Positions 52,112-60,893 of a stretch of DNA of 64,000 nt are shown piece after piece (position 1 is the first letter of the stretch; each line of letters opens with the position of its first letter). The translations under genes were made by a program, and so were the position numbers. A model generated the notes under the pieces. The model worked only from the letters and a program-made list of their open reading frames with translations. It ran no database searches and was not told the origin of the DNA. This DNA is from Paenibacillus agri (lineage in GTDB: Bacteria > Bacillota > Bacilli > Paenibacillales > Paenibacillaceae): assembly GCF_013359945.1 (NCBI RefSeq), contig NZ_JABWCS010000220.1, forward strand, positions 248,001 to 312,000, written 5' to 3'.

Positions 52112-52771
52112 ATGATTCAAAGAAAAGAATTTGACAAGGACTTGGAAGAGCTGCGCAGTCTGCTACAGCAGATGAGTGAGCATGTAACGAATGCGCTCGA
52201 AGGTGCGGTTTCCGCGCTGCAAAACCTCGATACTACGCGCGCTCAGGAAATAGTGAAGGCCGATTTGCGCCTTAATGCCATGGAAGACCGGATCATGGAG
52301 ATCGGATCGAAGCTGATCATTACCCAGCAGCCAGTTGCCAAGGACCTGCGTCGTATTATCGTTGCTTTTAAAATATCGAGCGATCTGGAGCGGATGGGCG
52401 ATCTGGCGATTGATGTCGCCAAGGTTACAATGCGCATTCAAGGACAGCAATTGATCAAACCGCTGGTAGACATCCCGCGTATGGCTGAGATTGTCAACGT
52501 AATGATCAAGGAAGCGATCGTTGCTTATCTGGATGAGAACACGGATCTGGCCTACAAAATGGCTCAGGACGATGATCAGGTAGACCACCTCTATAGTGCG
52601 ATGATCACTGAGCTGTACACGTTCTTGACAGAGAAGCCGGATGCACTGAATCAGGTTATGCTGCTGACGCTGGTGGGCCGTTATATCGAGCGGATTGCCG
52701 ATCACGCCACTAACATTGGTGAAAGTGTGGTATATCTGGTTACAGGCAAGCGCCCTGATCTGAATCAATAA
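52112..52771 (+). CDS. phoU: phosphate signalling protein PhoU
   Basis: The 219-residue helical protein has two PhoU repeats (KDLEELRSLLQQMSEHV near 10, VKADLRLNAMEDRI near 47, VAKDLRRIIVAFKISSDLER near residue 73, and the second LVGRYIERIADHATNIGESV near 189). PhoU binds metals and links the Pst transporter to the PhoR signal. The ATG at 52112 has GAGGAGG about twelve bases upstream. It is cotranscribed with pstB from the PhoP-box promoter at 51202 and ends at a terminator. Confidence 0.93.
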   Translation: MIQRKEFDKDLEELRSLLQQMSEHVTNALEGAVSALQNLDTTRAQEIVKADLRLNAMEDRIMEIGSKLIITQQPVAKDLRRIIVAFKISSDLERMGDLAIDVAKVTMRIQGQQLIKPLVDIPRMAEIVNVMIKEAIVAYLDENTDLAYKMAQDDDQVDHLYSAMITELYTFLTEKPDALNQVMLLTLVGRYIERIADHATNIGESVVYLVTGKRPDLNQ

Positions 52772-52809
52772 TCGTTAATACGGGAATACAGAATAGATGA
52801 ATCTTTATG

Positions 52810-52838
52810 AACGCCGGCCCCCGCCGGCGTTTGTTCTA
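52810..52838. terminator. intrinsic terminator of pstB-phoU
   Basis: AACGCCGGC pairs perfectly with GCCGGCGTT across CCCC, followed by a T-rich tract. Confidence 0.88.
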
Positions 52839-52938
52839 TTTACAGAGTTCTGCCAGGTGATAGGCGAAATCGTTTCGTCTTCGTACGGCCATATGTTAAA
52901 ATGGTGAAAGTATGCAACATAAAAGGGTGGGTGCAACA

Positions 52939-55605
52939 ATGGATAAATTGATTCTTATAGATGGCAACAACGTTATTTACCGGGCGTTTTTTGCAATGCC
53001 TCCTCTAACGAATACGGCAGGACAGCAGACGAATGCCGTGTACGGGTTCACAACGATGCTGCTGCGTCTCATAGAGGAACATAAACCGACACATATGATC
53101 GTGGCATTCGATGCCGGCAAGATTACTTTCCGTCATGAGGGGTATCAAGAATATAAGGGCGGGCGGCAAAAAACACCGCCGGAGCTGTCCGAACAGTTCC
53201 CGCTGCTGAAAGACCTGTTGCGTAACCTCGGCGTGCCTCAGTTCGAAATTGAGAGCTATGAAGCCGATGATATCATCGGCAGTATCTCCCGCAAGGCGGA
53301 CGAAGCTGGTCGTGAGGTCATGATCGTCTCAGGGGACAAGGATATGCTGCAATTGGCTTCGGAGCATACAACTGTTGCCTTGATCCGCAAAGGCGTTACC
53401 GAAATTGAACTGTACGGACCGGAACAGATTCGTGAGAAATATGATCTGACCCCGGAACAGATTATCGACCTTAAAGGGCTTATGGGTGACGCCAGTGACA
53501 ACATTCCCGGCGTACCAGGTGTCGGCGAGAAGACTGCACTGAAGCTGCTGCATCAATTCGGCTCTGTGGAAGGGGTTATCGCAGGCACTGGTGAGCTTAA
53601 AGGCAAGATGAAAGAGAAGCTCGAAGCACATGCGGATGATGCCATCATGAGTAAGAAGCTCGCGACGATCTACCGCGAAGTTCCGTTGGAACATGGCTGG
53701 GAGGATATGGTCTTCACAGGACTGAACCGCGAGACTGCAGGACCAGCGCTGGCGAAATTGGAATTCAAATCGCTGCTGGAACGCCTGTCCCTGAGTGGTA
53801 GCGCCCCTGCTCCTGAGGGAGAAGAGGCTGCTGAAGCTCAAGAGGCTGAGCTTGAGATTACCATTGTGGGCGAGGATGAACTGGACGATCTGATTGCAGC
53901 ACTGCCTGGTATCTCCGCACTGCATGTGGAGTCGAACGGGGACAATCCGCACCGTGCTGAGGTGATCGGCATTGGGCTGTCTTCGTTGGATCGGCATTAC
54001 TATGTGCCGTTTTCCCTGTTGCAAAGTCCAGCTGCTGCCAAGCTGCGGGATTGGCTGGGGGACGAGCATACCCCGAAGAGCGGCTACGATTTACACCGGG
54101 CTGATCTGGCCCTCCACTGGCAAGGGATTCCTTTTGCCGGGGCGGCGAAGGATGTACAGCTGGCAGCTTATCTGCTGGATCCGACGGAAGCCAACCAGGA
54201 TCTGAGCGATCTTGCGGCTAAATACAGTCTGCCACGTCTGGCCACGGACGAAAGTGTGTTTGGCAAAGGTGCCAAATACAAAGTGCCAGAGCTGGAGGTT
54301 CTGGGCCACCATGTGGCGCGGAAGAGTGCGGCAGTGCTGGGAATTGTCCAGAAGCAGGACAAGGAACTGGACGAGACAGACATGAACGGTCTGTTCGATG
54401 ATCTGGAGATGCCGCTATCGCGCATCCTGGCTGACATGGAGAAGCAAGGGATTGCCGTGAACAAGGAGGATCTGAAGGAGCTCGGTAAGGAATTCGAAGC
54501 TCAGATCGCCAAGCTTGTCGCTGAGATCTATGAGATTTGCGGCACGGAATTCAACTTGAACTCTCCGAAGCAGCTTGGTGAGATTCTGTTCGTGAAGCTG
54601 GGGCTGCCTGTCGTCAAGAAGACGAAGACCGGATACTCTACGGATGCCGAGGTGCTGGAGAAGCTGGCCCCTTATCATGATGTTGTGCGGCTGATCCTGC
54701 AATACCGGACGATCGCCAAGCTTCAATCCACTTATGTGGAAGGGCTGCTCAAGGAAATTTCACCAGATACGGGCAAGGTCCATACGTTCTACCGCCAGAC
54801 TATTGCGGCAACCGGACGACTAAGCAGCCAGTTCCCGAATCTGCAGAATATCCCGATCCGCTTGGAAGAGGGGCGCAAGCTCCGCAAAGTATTTGTACCT
54901 TCGGAGCCGGGCTGGTCCATTCTGGCCGCAGACTATTCCCAGATCGAGCTGCGGGTTCTGGCGCATATCTCTGACGATGAGCTGTTGAAGGACGCTTTTC
55001 TGCATGACATGGATATTCATACGAAGACCGCGATGGATGTCTTTGGCGTGACTGCCGAGCAAGTGGATAGCAACATGCGCCGCTCTGCCAAGGCAGTAAA
55101 CTTCGGTATCGTGTACGGTATCAGCGATTACGGCCTATCGCAGAACCTCAATATTCCGCGGAAGGAAGCTGCCCGGTTCATCGAGCAATATTTTGAAGTA
55201 TTCCAGGGCGTGCGCCGTTATATGGATGAGATTGTGGTGGAGGCGAAGAAGAACGGCTATGTCACCACACTGCTGGAACGCCGTCGCTACCTGCCGGAGA
55301 TTAATGCCAGCAATTTCAACCTGCGTTCCTTTGCGGAGCGCACAGCGATGAATACACCGATTCAAGGTACAGCCGCAGATATTATCAAACTGGCGATGGT
55401 CCATATGGACAAGGCACTGTTCGAACGCGGATTGAAGAGCCGCATGTTGCTTCAGGTACACGATGAACTTGTGTTCGAGGTGCCAGCGGAGGAACTGGAG
55501 CTGATGAAGGTGCTGCTGCCTGAGGTCATGGAAGGCGCACTTAAACTGTCGGTTCCGCTCAAGGCAGAGGTAAGTTATGGAAGCAACTGGTATGAGGCGA
55601 AATAG
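52939..55605 (+). CDS. polA: DNA polymerase I
   Basis: The 888-residue protein has the 5'-3' nuclease domain (LILIDGNNVIYRAFFAMPP; ESYEADDIIGSI near residue 108; LMGDASDNIPGVPGVG near 183), a 3'-5' exonuclease-like middle (about 315-480) whose usual metal-binding Asp/Glu set is not evident, as in other Bacillales, and the polymerase domain with ILAADYSQIELRVLAH near 661, MRRSAKAVNFGIVYGIS near 713 and LLQVHDELVFEVP near 836. It fills gaps in repair and replication. The ATG at 52939 has GGGTGGG upstream. A CGAAA-tcg-TTTCG dyad lies at 52865-52877. Confidence 0.95.
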   Translation: MDKLILIDGNNVIYRAFFAMPPLTNTAGQQTNAVYGFTTMLLRLIEEHKPTHMIVAFDAGKITFRHEGYQEYKGGRQKTPPELSEQFPLLKDLLRNLGVPQFEIESYEADDIIGSISRKADEAGREVMIVSGDKDMLQLASEHTTVALIRKGVTEIELYGPEQIREKYDLTPEQIIDLKGLMGDASDNIPGVPGVGEKTALKLLHQFGSVEGVIAGTGELKGKMKEKLEAHADDAIMSKKLATIYREVPLEHGWEDMVFTGLNRETAGPALAKLEFKSLLERLSLSGSAPAPEGEEAAEAQEAELEITIVGEDELDDLIAALPGISALHVESNGDNPHRAEVIGIGLSSLDRHYYVPFSLLQSPAAAKLRDWLGDEHTPKSGYDLHRADLALHWQGIPFAGAAKDVQLAAYLLDPTEANQDLSDLAAKYSLPRLATDESVFGKGAKYKVPELEVLGHHVARKSAAVLGIVQKQDKELDETDMNGLFDDLEMPLSRILADMEKQGIAVNKEDLKELGKEFEAQIAKLVAEIYEICGTEFNLNSPKQLGEILFVKLGLPVVKKTKTGYSTDAEVLEKLAPYHDVVRLILQYRTIAKLQSTYVEGLLKEISPDTGKVHTFYRQTIAATGRLSSQFPNLQNIPIRLEEGRKLRKVFVPSEPGWSILAADYSQIELRVLAHISDDELLKDAFLHDMDIHTKTAMDVFGVTAEQVDSNMRRSAKAVNFGIVYGISDYGLSQNLNIPRKEAARFIEQYFEVFQGVRRYMDEIVVEAKKNGYVTTLLERRRYLPEINASNFNLRSFAERTAMNTPIQGTAADIIKLAMVHMDKALFERGLKSRMLLQVHDELVFEVPAEELELMKVLLPEVMEGALKLSVPLKAEVSYGSNWYEAK

Positions 55606-55655
55606 AACCCCCGCGTGCCTCCGATATCCGGTATAATGGAGTAGAGGTGAGAACT

Positions 55656-56501
55656 ATGCCGGAATTACCGGAAGTCGAAACAGTGAAGAGAACACTTAAC
55701 GAATTAGTCAAAGGAAAGCAGATAGAGAACGTCACCGTCCGCTTGGCGCGGATTATTCAGCGCCCGGATGATACCATGGCCTTCGCCCACATGCTGGCGG
55801 GTCATACCATTGAAAGTGTGGAGCGTAGAGGCAAATTTTTGCGGATCTTGCTGGACGGTCTTGTCCTGGTCTCCCATCTGCGGATGGAAGGCCGTTACGG
55901 ACTGCATGGCAGTGATGAGCCGCTGGACAAGCATACACATGTTATTTTTCATTTTACAGATGGTACCGAGCTTCGCTACACAGATGTGCGCCAATTTGGC
56001 ACGATGCACCTGTTCCAGCCGGGGGAGGACCTGAGTTTGCCGCCGCTGAACAAGCTGGGGGAGGAGCCGCTCGAGCCTTCTTTTACCCCGGAACGGTTCA
56101 GGGAGATTGTGTCTGGTAAAAGCACCAAAATCAAATCCCTGCTGCTGAATCAGGAATATGTGGTCGGCATTGGGAATATCTATGTAGACGAATCGCTACA
56201 CCGTGCGGGCATTCACCCGGAGGACAGCCCTAAAGCGCTGAGCCGGGAACAGCTCGACAAGCTTCATCATGCGATTGTATCCACGCTTACGGAAGCCGTC
56301 AATGCTGGAGGCTCCTCCGTCAAATCATATGTGAACGGCCAAGGGGAGAGCGGCACCTATCAACAGCAATTGCTGATTTACGGACGCAAGGACCAGCCGT
56401 GTGCCGTCTGTGGTACATTGATTGAGAAGAGTGTGGTCGGCGGCCGTGGGACGCATTATTGTCCAAGCTGCCAGCGTGTCAGTACGGTTCTGGCTCGGTA
56501 A
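55656..56501 (+). CDS. mutM: formamidopyrimidine-DNA glycosylase
   Basis: The 281-residue protein starts PELPEVETVKRTLNE with the catalytic N-terminal Pro and Glu after Met removal, has the Lys in RRGKFLRILL near residue 58, the helix-two-turn-helix around VVGIGNIYVDESLHRAGIHP near 170 and a C-terminal zinc finger (CAVCG, CPSCQ). It removes 8-oxoguanine and other oxidised bases. The ATG at 55656 is required to expose the Pro. It follows polA by 50 bases, the standard Bacillus order. Confidence 0.96.
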   Translation: MPELPEVETVKRTLNELVKGKQIENVTVRLARIIQRPDDTMAFAHMLAGHTIESVERRGKFLRILLDGLVLVSHLRMEGRYGLHGSDEPLDKHTHVIFHFTDGTELRYTDVRQFGTMHLFQPGEDLSLPPLNKLGEEPLEPSFTPERFREIVSGKSTKIKSLLLNQEYVVGIGNIYVDESLHRAGIHPEDSPKALSREQLDKLHHAIVSTLTEAVNAGGSSVKSYVNGQGESGTYQQQLLIYGRKDQPCAVCGTLIEKSVVGGRGTHYCPSCQRVSTVLAR

Positions 56502-56695
56502 TCAATCTTATACACCGGCTTGCCGGATCTTGCCTGAGTTCTCAATGTAGTACTTGAACTTCATCCCAAGCTGCAGATGGTTGACACCCTCAATGTGTCC
56601 CGCCCATATACTGTGTGAAGAAGGCTCTAATCAAGCGAACGTCTTGCCTAAGTAATCTTATTAGGCAGGACGGTTCTTCACGGGGGGGATTGCGG

Positions 56696-57460
56696 GTGCT
56701 CAGCCCATTTTTATCATTGCTGTTATTGGCGTTGGCCCTGAGTCTGGATGGATTTGGCGTAGGCATTACATATGGTTTGCGAAAAATGAAAATACCGCTG
56801 CTCTCGATCCTGATCATCTCGTTATGTTCTGGCATCGTCATCTACGTCTCCATGCAGGTTGGCGTCTTGCTGGCGAAGGTGGTATCACCCAGTATCGCTG
56901 CAAGCGTAGGCGCTGTTATTCTTATCCTTATGGGCTGTTGGTCACTGATTCAATCGCGGATTCAGAAGGAGAAAGAGGATCTTATTGCAGAGCAGCAGGA
57001 ACAGGAAACTGCACAGATTTCCACAGTCAGTATCTCTGAACTCTCGTCCGAAGACGAATATGGGGAAGCAGCTGCTGACTCGGAAGGTTATGGTGATGAG
57101 TCCGCTCAGCCAGCGAAACCGGCTGTATACTCACTGGAGCTGCGGAGGCTCGGCATCGTCGTACAGATCTTGCGTACGCCTTCCTCTGCGGATATGGATG
57201 CTTCGGGAAGCATTTCGCCGCTGGAGGCAATGATACTCGGAATTGCATTGTCACTGGATGCGTTCGGTGCAGGACTGGGTGCCGCACTGCTTGGGTTCAA
57301 CCCGGGCTGGACGGCGGTCACGATTGCGTTGTTTAGCGGAAGCTTTCTAATTATGGGGATGAAGACAGGATTCAAGTTCGCCGGCAGCTCCTGGATGAAG
57401 CATGCCGCTGTCCTGCCTGCTTTAATGTTGATTGTTATGGGAATAATGAAGCTGTTATGA
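56696..57460 (+). CDS. ytaF: sporulation membrane protein YtaF (MntP-like)
   Basis: The 254-residue protein has two related halves, each with hydrophobic spans: LALALSLDGFGVGITYGL near residue 10 and ILGIALSLDAFGAGLGAALL near 180, the A-x-S-x-D motif shared with MntP manganese exporters. Between them is an acidic loop (about residues 90-135, rich in Glu, Gln and Ser). Position before coaE matches ytaF. The start is unclear: the GTG at 56696 has GGGGGGG upstream and gives a sensible N terminus, while the ATG at 56615 adds 27 residues without family character. Confidence 0.86.
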   Translation: MLSPFLSLLLLALALSLDGFGVGITYGLRKMKIPLLSILIISLCSGIVIYVSMQVGVLLAKVVSPSIAASVGAVILILMGCWSLIQSRIQKEKEDLIAEQQEQETAQISTVSISELSSEDEYGEAAADSEGYGDESAQPAKPAVYSLELRRLGIVVQILRTPSSADMDASGSISPLEAMILGIALSLDAFGAGLGAALLGFNPGWTAVTIALFSGSFLIMGMKTGFKFAGSSWMKHAAVLPALMLIVMGIMKLL

Positions 57461-57469
57461 GGTGAGTAC

Positions 57470-58066
57470 ATGATCATGGGCTTAACCGGAGGCATTGCGT
57501 CCGGAAAAAGCACAGTATCAGCACTGTTCGTGAACAAGGGAGCCAAACTGGTGGATGCCGATGCCATTGCCAGGGAAGTGATGCTGCCCGGACACCCGGT
57601 GCTGGCTGCTGTCGTTGAACATTTCGGAGAGGATATTCTGAACCCGGATGGAACGCTCGACAGGGCGAAGCTTGGGAATATTGTCTTTCATGAGCCGGAG
57701 GCCCGTCAGAAGCTGAATAGTCTGACTCATCCGGCGATTCGCCAGGAGATCAAGGACCGGATGTACCGCATGGAGCAGGAAGCGCCGGAGTCGCTGATTG
57801 TGGTAGATATTCCGCTGCTGTTTGAGTCAGGGCTGGAAGGTCTTTTTCAGGACATTATTGTAGTATATGTTCCCCGTGAGATTCAGTTGACCCGGTTAAT
57901 GGAACGGAACAGTCTGACTCAGGAGCAGGCGGAGAGCCGTCTGCAATCGCAGATGGATCTTCAGGAGAAGACGGGCAAGGCAAGTTACGTCATTGACAAC
58001 AGCAAGGATCTTGAGCATACTGAGGCCCAGGTTCTTGCTTTGTGGGACAGGCTGGGGTTGTCATGA
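57470..58066 (+). CDS. coaE: dephospho-CoA kinase
   Basis: The 198-residue protein has the P-loop GLTGGIASGKSTV near residue 4, LVDADAIAREVM near 32, HPAIRQEIKDRM near 86 and IVVDIPLLFESGLE near 107, typical of CoaE, which makes coenzyme A from dephospho-CoA. The ATG at 57470 has GAGGTGAG upstream. The stop overlaps the next gene start (ATGA), coupling it to the lytic transglycosylase. Confidence 0.95.
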   Translation: MIMGLTGGIASGKSTVSALFVNKGAKLVDADAIAREVMLPGHPVLAAVVEHFGEDILNPDGTLDRAKLGNIVFHEPEARQKLNSLTHPAIRQEIKDRMYRMEQEAPESLIVVDIPLLFESGLEGLFQDIIVVYVPREIQLTRLMERNSLTQEQAESRLQSQMDLQEKTGKASYVIDNSKDLEHTEAQVLALWDRLGLS

Positions 58067-58626
58067 GCTGGCTGCGCAAAAAAAGAGTCCTGCTTCTCCT
58101 GTTCATCGGCTTTACAGGTATTCTGTTCCTCAGTACAAACTGGATGTCGTGGTTTTATCCGATTCATTATAAAGAAGAGATCCGCAAGCACAGCACGACC
58201 TACGAGATTGATCCATTCCTTGTGGCGGCGATTATCCGGGTGGAGACAAACTTCAAGACTGGAAAAGAGTCGAAAAAAGGGGCGATCGGTCTTATGCAGC
58301 TGATGCCGGATACGGCCAAATGGGCTATGGAAAAGGCCAAGCTCCCCGATGTATCGCTGGAGCGGCTGAAGCATGAGCCATCCGTCAACATTGAGCTTGG
58401 GTCCTGGTATCTATCCTCGCTCTCTCGTCAGTTTGACGGCAATCGTACGGCAGTCATTGCTGCTTATAATGCTGGTCCGGGCAATGTCCAGAACTGGCTG
58501 AAGCAGGGGACCTGGGACGGTACGGAGGATAATGTAAAAGATATCCCGTTTGGGGAGACACGTCATTATGTCCAGCGGGTGATTTACTATTATAATCAGT
58601 ACACGGATATCTACAAAGGATTTTAG
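58063..58626 (+). CDS. lytic transglycosylase (SLT domain)
   Basis: The 187-residue protein has an N-terminal membrane anchor or signal (KKRVLLLLFIGFTGILFL) and an SLT domain: AAIIRVETNFKTGKESKKGAIGLMQLMP near residues 53-80 with the catalytic Glu, NIELGSWYLSSL near 108, and VIAAYNAGPGNVQNWL near 131. It cleaves peptidoglycan glycan strands, forming 1,6-anhydro ends. Its ATG overlaps the coaE stop. Membrane-bound on the outer face by prediction. A perfect terminator follows. Confidence 0.92.
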   Translation: MSWLRKKRVLLLLFIGFTGILFLSTNWMSWFYPIHYKEEIRKHSTTYEIDPFLVAAIIRVETNFKTGKESKKGAIGLMQLMPDTAKWAMEKAKLPDVSLERLKHEPSVNIELGSWYLSSLSRQFDGNRTAVIAAYNAGPGNVQNWLKQGTWDGTEDNVKDIPFGETRHYVQRVIYYYNQYTDIYKGF

Positions 58627-58637
58627 ATGTGTATAGG

Positions 58638-58680
58638 AAAAGAAGTATTAAACAGCCCGTGAGCCGTTTAATACTTCTTT
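58638..58680. terminator. bidirectional intrinsic terminator
   Basis: AAAGAAGTATTAAAC (58638-58652) pairs perfectly with 58666-58680. It ends both coaE-transglycosylase and the leftward SASP gene. Confidence 0.92.
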
Positions 58681-58698
58681 AGTCAAGCTATAGGCAGA

Positions 58699-58917
58699 TT
58701 AGTGAACTTGACCTGCCAGTTGTTGTTCAGCCAGAGTTACAAGACGTTTAGTGATGTAACCACCGATCGAACCGTTTTCGTAAGAAGTTTTATTGCCATT
58801 GTATCCGTCTGCAGAAAGCGTGATACCCAATTCTTGAGCAACTTCGTATTTCAATTGTTCCAAAGCTGCGCGGGAATTAGGAACTACCAGGTTGTTGGAG
58901 TTGTTGTTTTGGCCCAT
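58699..58917 (-). CDS. alpha/beta-type small acid-soluble spore protein
   Basis: The 72-residue protein has the SASP pattern: Asn/Gln-rich start, NSRAALEQLKYEVAQELGI with the GPR protease site near residues 24-31, and NGSIGGYITKRLVTLAEQQL near 48-67. It coats spore DNA and protects it from UV. The middle segment (DGYNGNKTSYE) departs from the usual D-R-G-D-x-T-S-R. The ATG at 58917 has AGGAGGTGAA upstream. A sigma-G-like promoter lies at 58948-58977. Confidence 0.96.
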   Translation of the reverse strand: MGQNNNSNNLVVPNSRAALEQLKYEVAQELGITLSADGYNGNKTSYENGSIGGYITKRLVTLAEQQLAGQVH

Positions 58918-58947
58918 TGCTGTTCACCTCCTATCGGTTGGTAACTG

Positions 58948-58977
58948 TATTATGTGCCGGACTTGGCAGATTCATTA
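58948..58977 (-). promoter_or_regulatory. sigma-G-like promoter of the SASP gene
   Basis: On the minus strand a -10 CATAATA (58948-58954) fits CATNHTA; 18 bp upstream is TAATG (58973-58977), a four-of-five match to the sigma-G -35. Confidence 0.5.
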
Positions 58978-59083
58978 CAATAAACAAACGGTGAATTATG
59001 GAAAAAGAGATTGTGTTCGATCGCAGTCAGGTGCGTACTGGAACGGGACGCACACCATTTTGCAAAAGGAAGTGATTAAGCTT

Positions 59084-59560
59084 ATGAAATGCCCTTACTG
59101 CGATCATACAAATACCAAGGTGCTTGATTCACGTCCGGCCAACGAGAATAAGTCCATCCGCCGCAGGCGGGAGTGTGAGCGCTGTAGCAAGCGTTTTACA
59201 ACGTTTGAGATGATTGAAGAGACTCCGCTTATCGTAATTAAGAAGGATGGCAGCCGCGAGGAATTCAGCCGTGATAAAATCCTCCGTGGATTGATCCGTG
59301 CCTGTGAGAAGCGTCCTGTGCCTGTGGAGCGCCTTGAGGTCATCGTGTCGGAGGTTGAGAAGACTTTGCGCGGGATCGCCCTGGCAGAGATCGAGAGCCG
59401 TCAAATCGGCGAGCTCGTGATGGAACAGCTCTATCCAGTGGATGAAGTCGCATACGTCCGCTTCGCCTCTGTGTACCGTCAGTTCAAGGATATCAACATG
59501 TTCATGAAGGAACTGAAGGGCCTGCTGTCCAAGACAACGGGTGAGTTGGAGAGTCTGTAA
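59084..59560 (+). CDS. nrdR: transcriptional repressor NrdR
   Basis: The 158-residue protein has an N-terminal zinc ribbon (MKCPYCDHTNTKVLDSR, then CERCSKRFTTFE near residue 31) and an ATP-cone (IVIKKDGSREEFSRDKILRGL near residues 48-68). NrdR senses ATP/dATP and represses ribonucleotide reductase genes. The ATG at 59084 has AAAGGAAG upstream; the earlier open frame overlaps the SASP promoter and is not coding. The length is normal and the location after coaE fits Bacillales. Confidence 0.95.
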   Translation: MKCPYCDHTNTKVLDSRPANENKSIRRRRECERCSKRFTTFEMIEETPLIVIKKDGSREEFSRDKILRGLIRACEKRPVPVERLEVIVSEVEKTLRGIALAEIESRQIGELVMEQLYPVDEVAYVRFASVYRQFKDINMFMKELKGLLSKTTGELESL

Positions 59561-59638
59561 AGAGTCTTGCTGCATCGCTGCTAATTTGGAGATACCATCT
59601 GCAGATATCAGGAGCGGCCGAGACATTAGAATAAATGA

Positions 59639-59681
59639 AAAATAGTCCGCCACATTAACTTGTACTTGTGGCGGGCTATTT
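59639..59681. terminator. intrinsic terminator
   Basis: AAATAG-t-CCGCCAC pairs with GTGGCGG-g-CTATTT. It lies between nrdR and the convergent TetR gene. Confidence 0.82.
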
Positions 59682-59730
59682 GGCTTTTCTTTTCACCAGT
59701 GAAATTAATCTCAATTACTAACACTACAGG

Positions 59731-60366
59731 TTATTCCTGAGACATCGGAGTATGGTAAATGTGGAGACTAATTCGGGTCATCTCATTCGTGGATATTGCG
59801 AAGTCGGACCCAATCCATTTTGAGATCGCATTATATAGCGCGCCGGCTTTAAAGTATATCCGGTATCTGCTTTCGTCTGTTGTGTCATGCGCGTTAGACA
59901 GCATCATTTCATTCAAGCAATCTAAGATCACATAATCAAACTTGGCGCTTTGCAAGGCTCTGTAAATATCACGCTGCTGAAAAATAACTTCAAAAAGCAC
60001 GCTAATAAACTTTTCAGGCTCTTTGGCTTTGCCTGTTAATTCATTGGTGTAAGGCAGGAGCCTTTGATTAATCTCGAAAATAAGCGAATCGACCAGATCC
60101 ACCAGTATCTCCTGTTTGGAGGAATAGTTGTTGTAATAGGCGGTTCGGGAGACCCCGGCACGTTTCACAATATCGGTAATGCTGATTTTGCTAAAAGGCT
60201 GCTCCTGGATTAAGAAGACTAATGCCGTGCAGATGGCTTCTCTGGTCAAGCGATTGGTTTCTTTATTGGAATTATGTTTAGAGGTGTTTGGACTGTATAA
60301 TTCATGATTTGCGATGACATTTCCCCTCCATTTGTACGTTCTGGCGTTCGTTTTATTGTTTTTCAT
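59731..60366 (-). CDS. TetR/AcrR-family transcriptional regulator
   Basis: The protein (211 residues from the ATG at 60366) has a TetR helix-turn-helix: AICTALVFLIQEQPFSKISI then TDIVKRAGVSRTAYYNNYSSK near residues 64-84, and a C-terminal helical ligand domain. About 45 residues before the HTH are polar and look unstructured, and no start has a strong ribosome site, so the true start may be further in. It is divergent from the M28-like gene at 60894, which it may control; the ligand is unknown. Confidence 0.82.
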   Translation of the reverse strand: MKNNKTNARTYKWRGNVIANHELYSPNTSKHNSNKETNRLTREAICTALVFLIQEQPFSKISITDIVKRAGVSRTAYYNNYSSKQEILVDLVDSLIFEINQRLLPYTNELTGKAKEPEKFISVLFEVIFQQRDIYRALQSAKFDYVILDCLNEMMLSNAHDTTDESRYRIYFKAGALYNAISKWIGSDFAISTNEMTRISLHIYHTPMSQE

Positions 60367-60662
60367 GACTCTTTTCAATATGCTAAACCATAAGGCATTA
60401 CAAATGTAATGTCAAAATTGTAGCTACATAAGACGAACATAAGAAATAAAAAAAGCGAAGATGAGCGAAAGGAGAAGTTTGGAACTGTAGGCACAAAGCG
60501 CTCACCTGAACGAGATTTCCATAGGAGAGCTCGCACCGGATCATAGTCTGTCGACAACAAGAGCTATAATTCATGGCTGTTAAATCCAGGGATGTCATAT
60601 AGAAGCGGTAAGTTTCCCTTCACCAGTCGTCTGAACAGTGGAAAAGAGGGGGTACTTCCCCA

Positions 60663-60851
60663 ACTAACGACATTTTTGTACCTTATTTTTCAGATATATA
60701 GCTAAATGAGGGAAATAAGGGCATTATTGTATCTTATTTTTCGGAAAAACACGCTGGAGAGGTATTTCTGGGAGATTTAAGGTACAATATTGCACTTAAT
60801 CTCCACTAACCCCTCGCTGCAGAGGATTTAAGGTACAAAAATGCCGTTAAT
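60663..60851 (+). repeat. family B segmented-palindrome element, copy 2 (189 bp)
   Basis: Units of 25 bp lie at 60663, 60714, 60776 and 60827; the last two are inverted relative to the first two. Offsets 0, 51, 113 and 164 are mirror-symmetric. The second unit is identical to that of copy 1 (36907). It ends 43 bp before the ATG of the M28-like gene, so it lies in that gene's promoter or leader. Confidence 0.88.
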
Positions 60852-60893
60852 TACACTTCAATGCGTTCTATATAGTTAAAATGGGAGGGTGTC

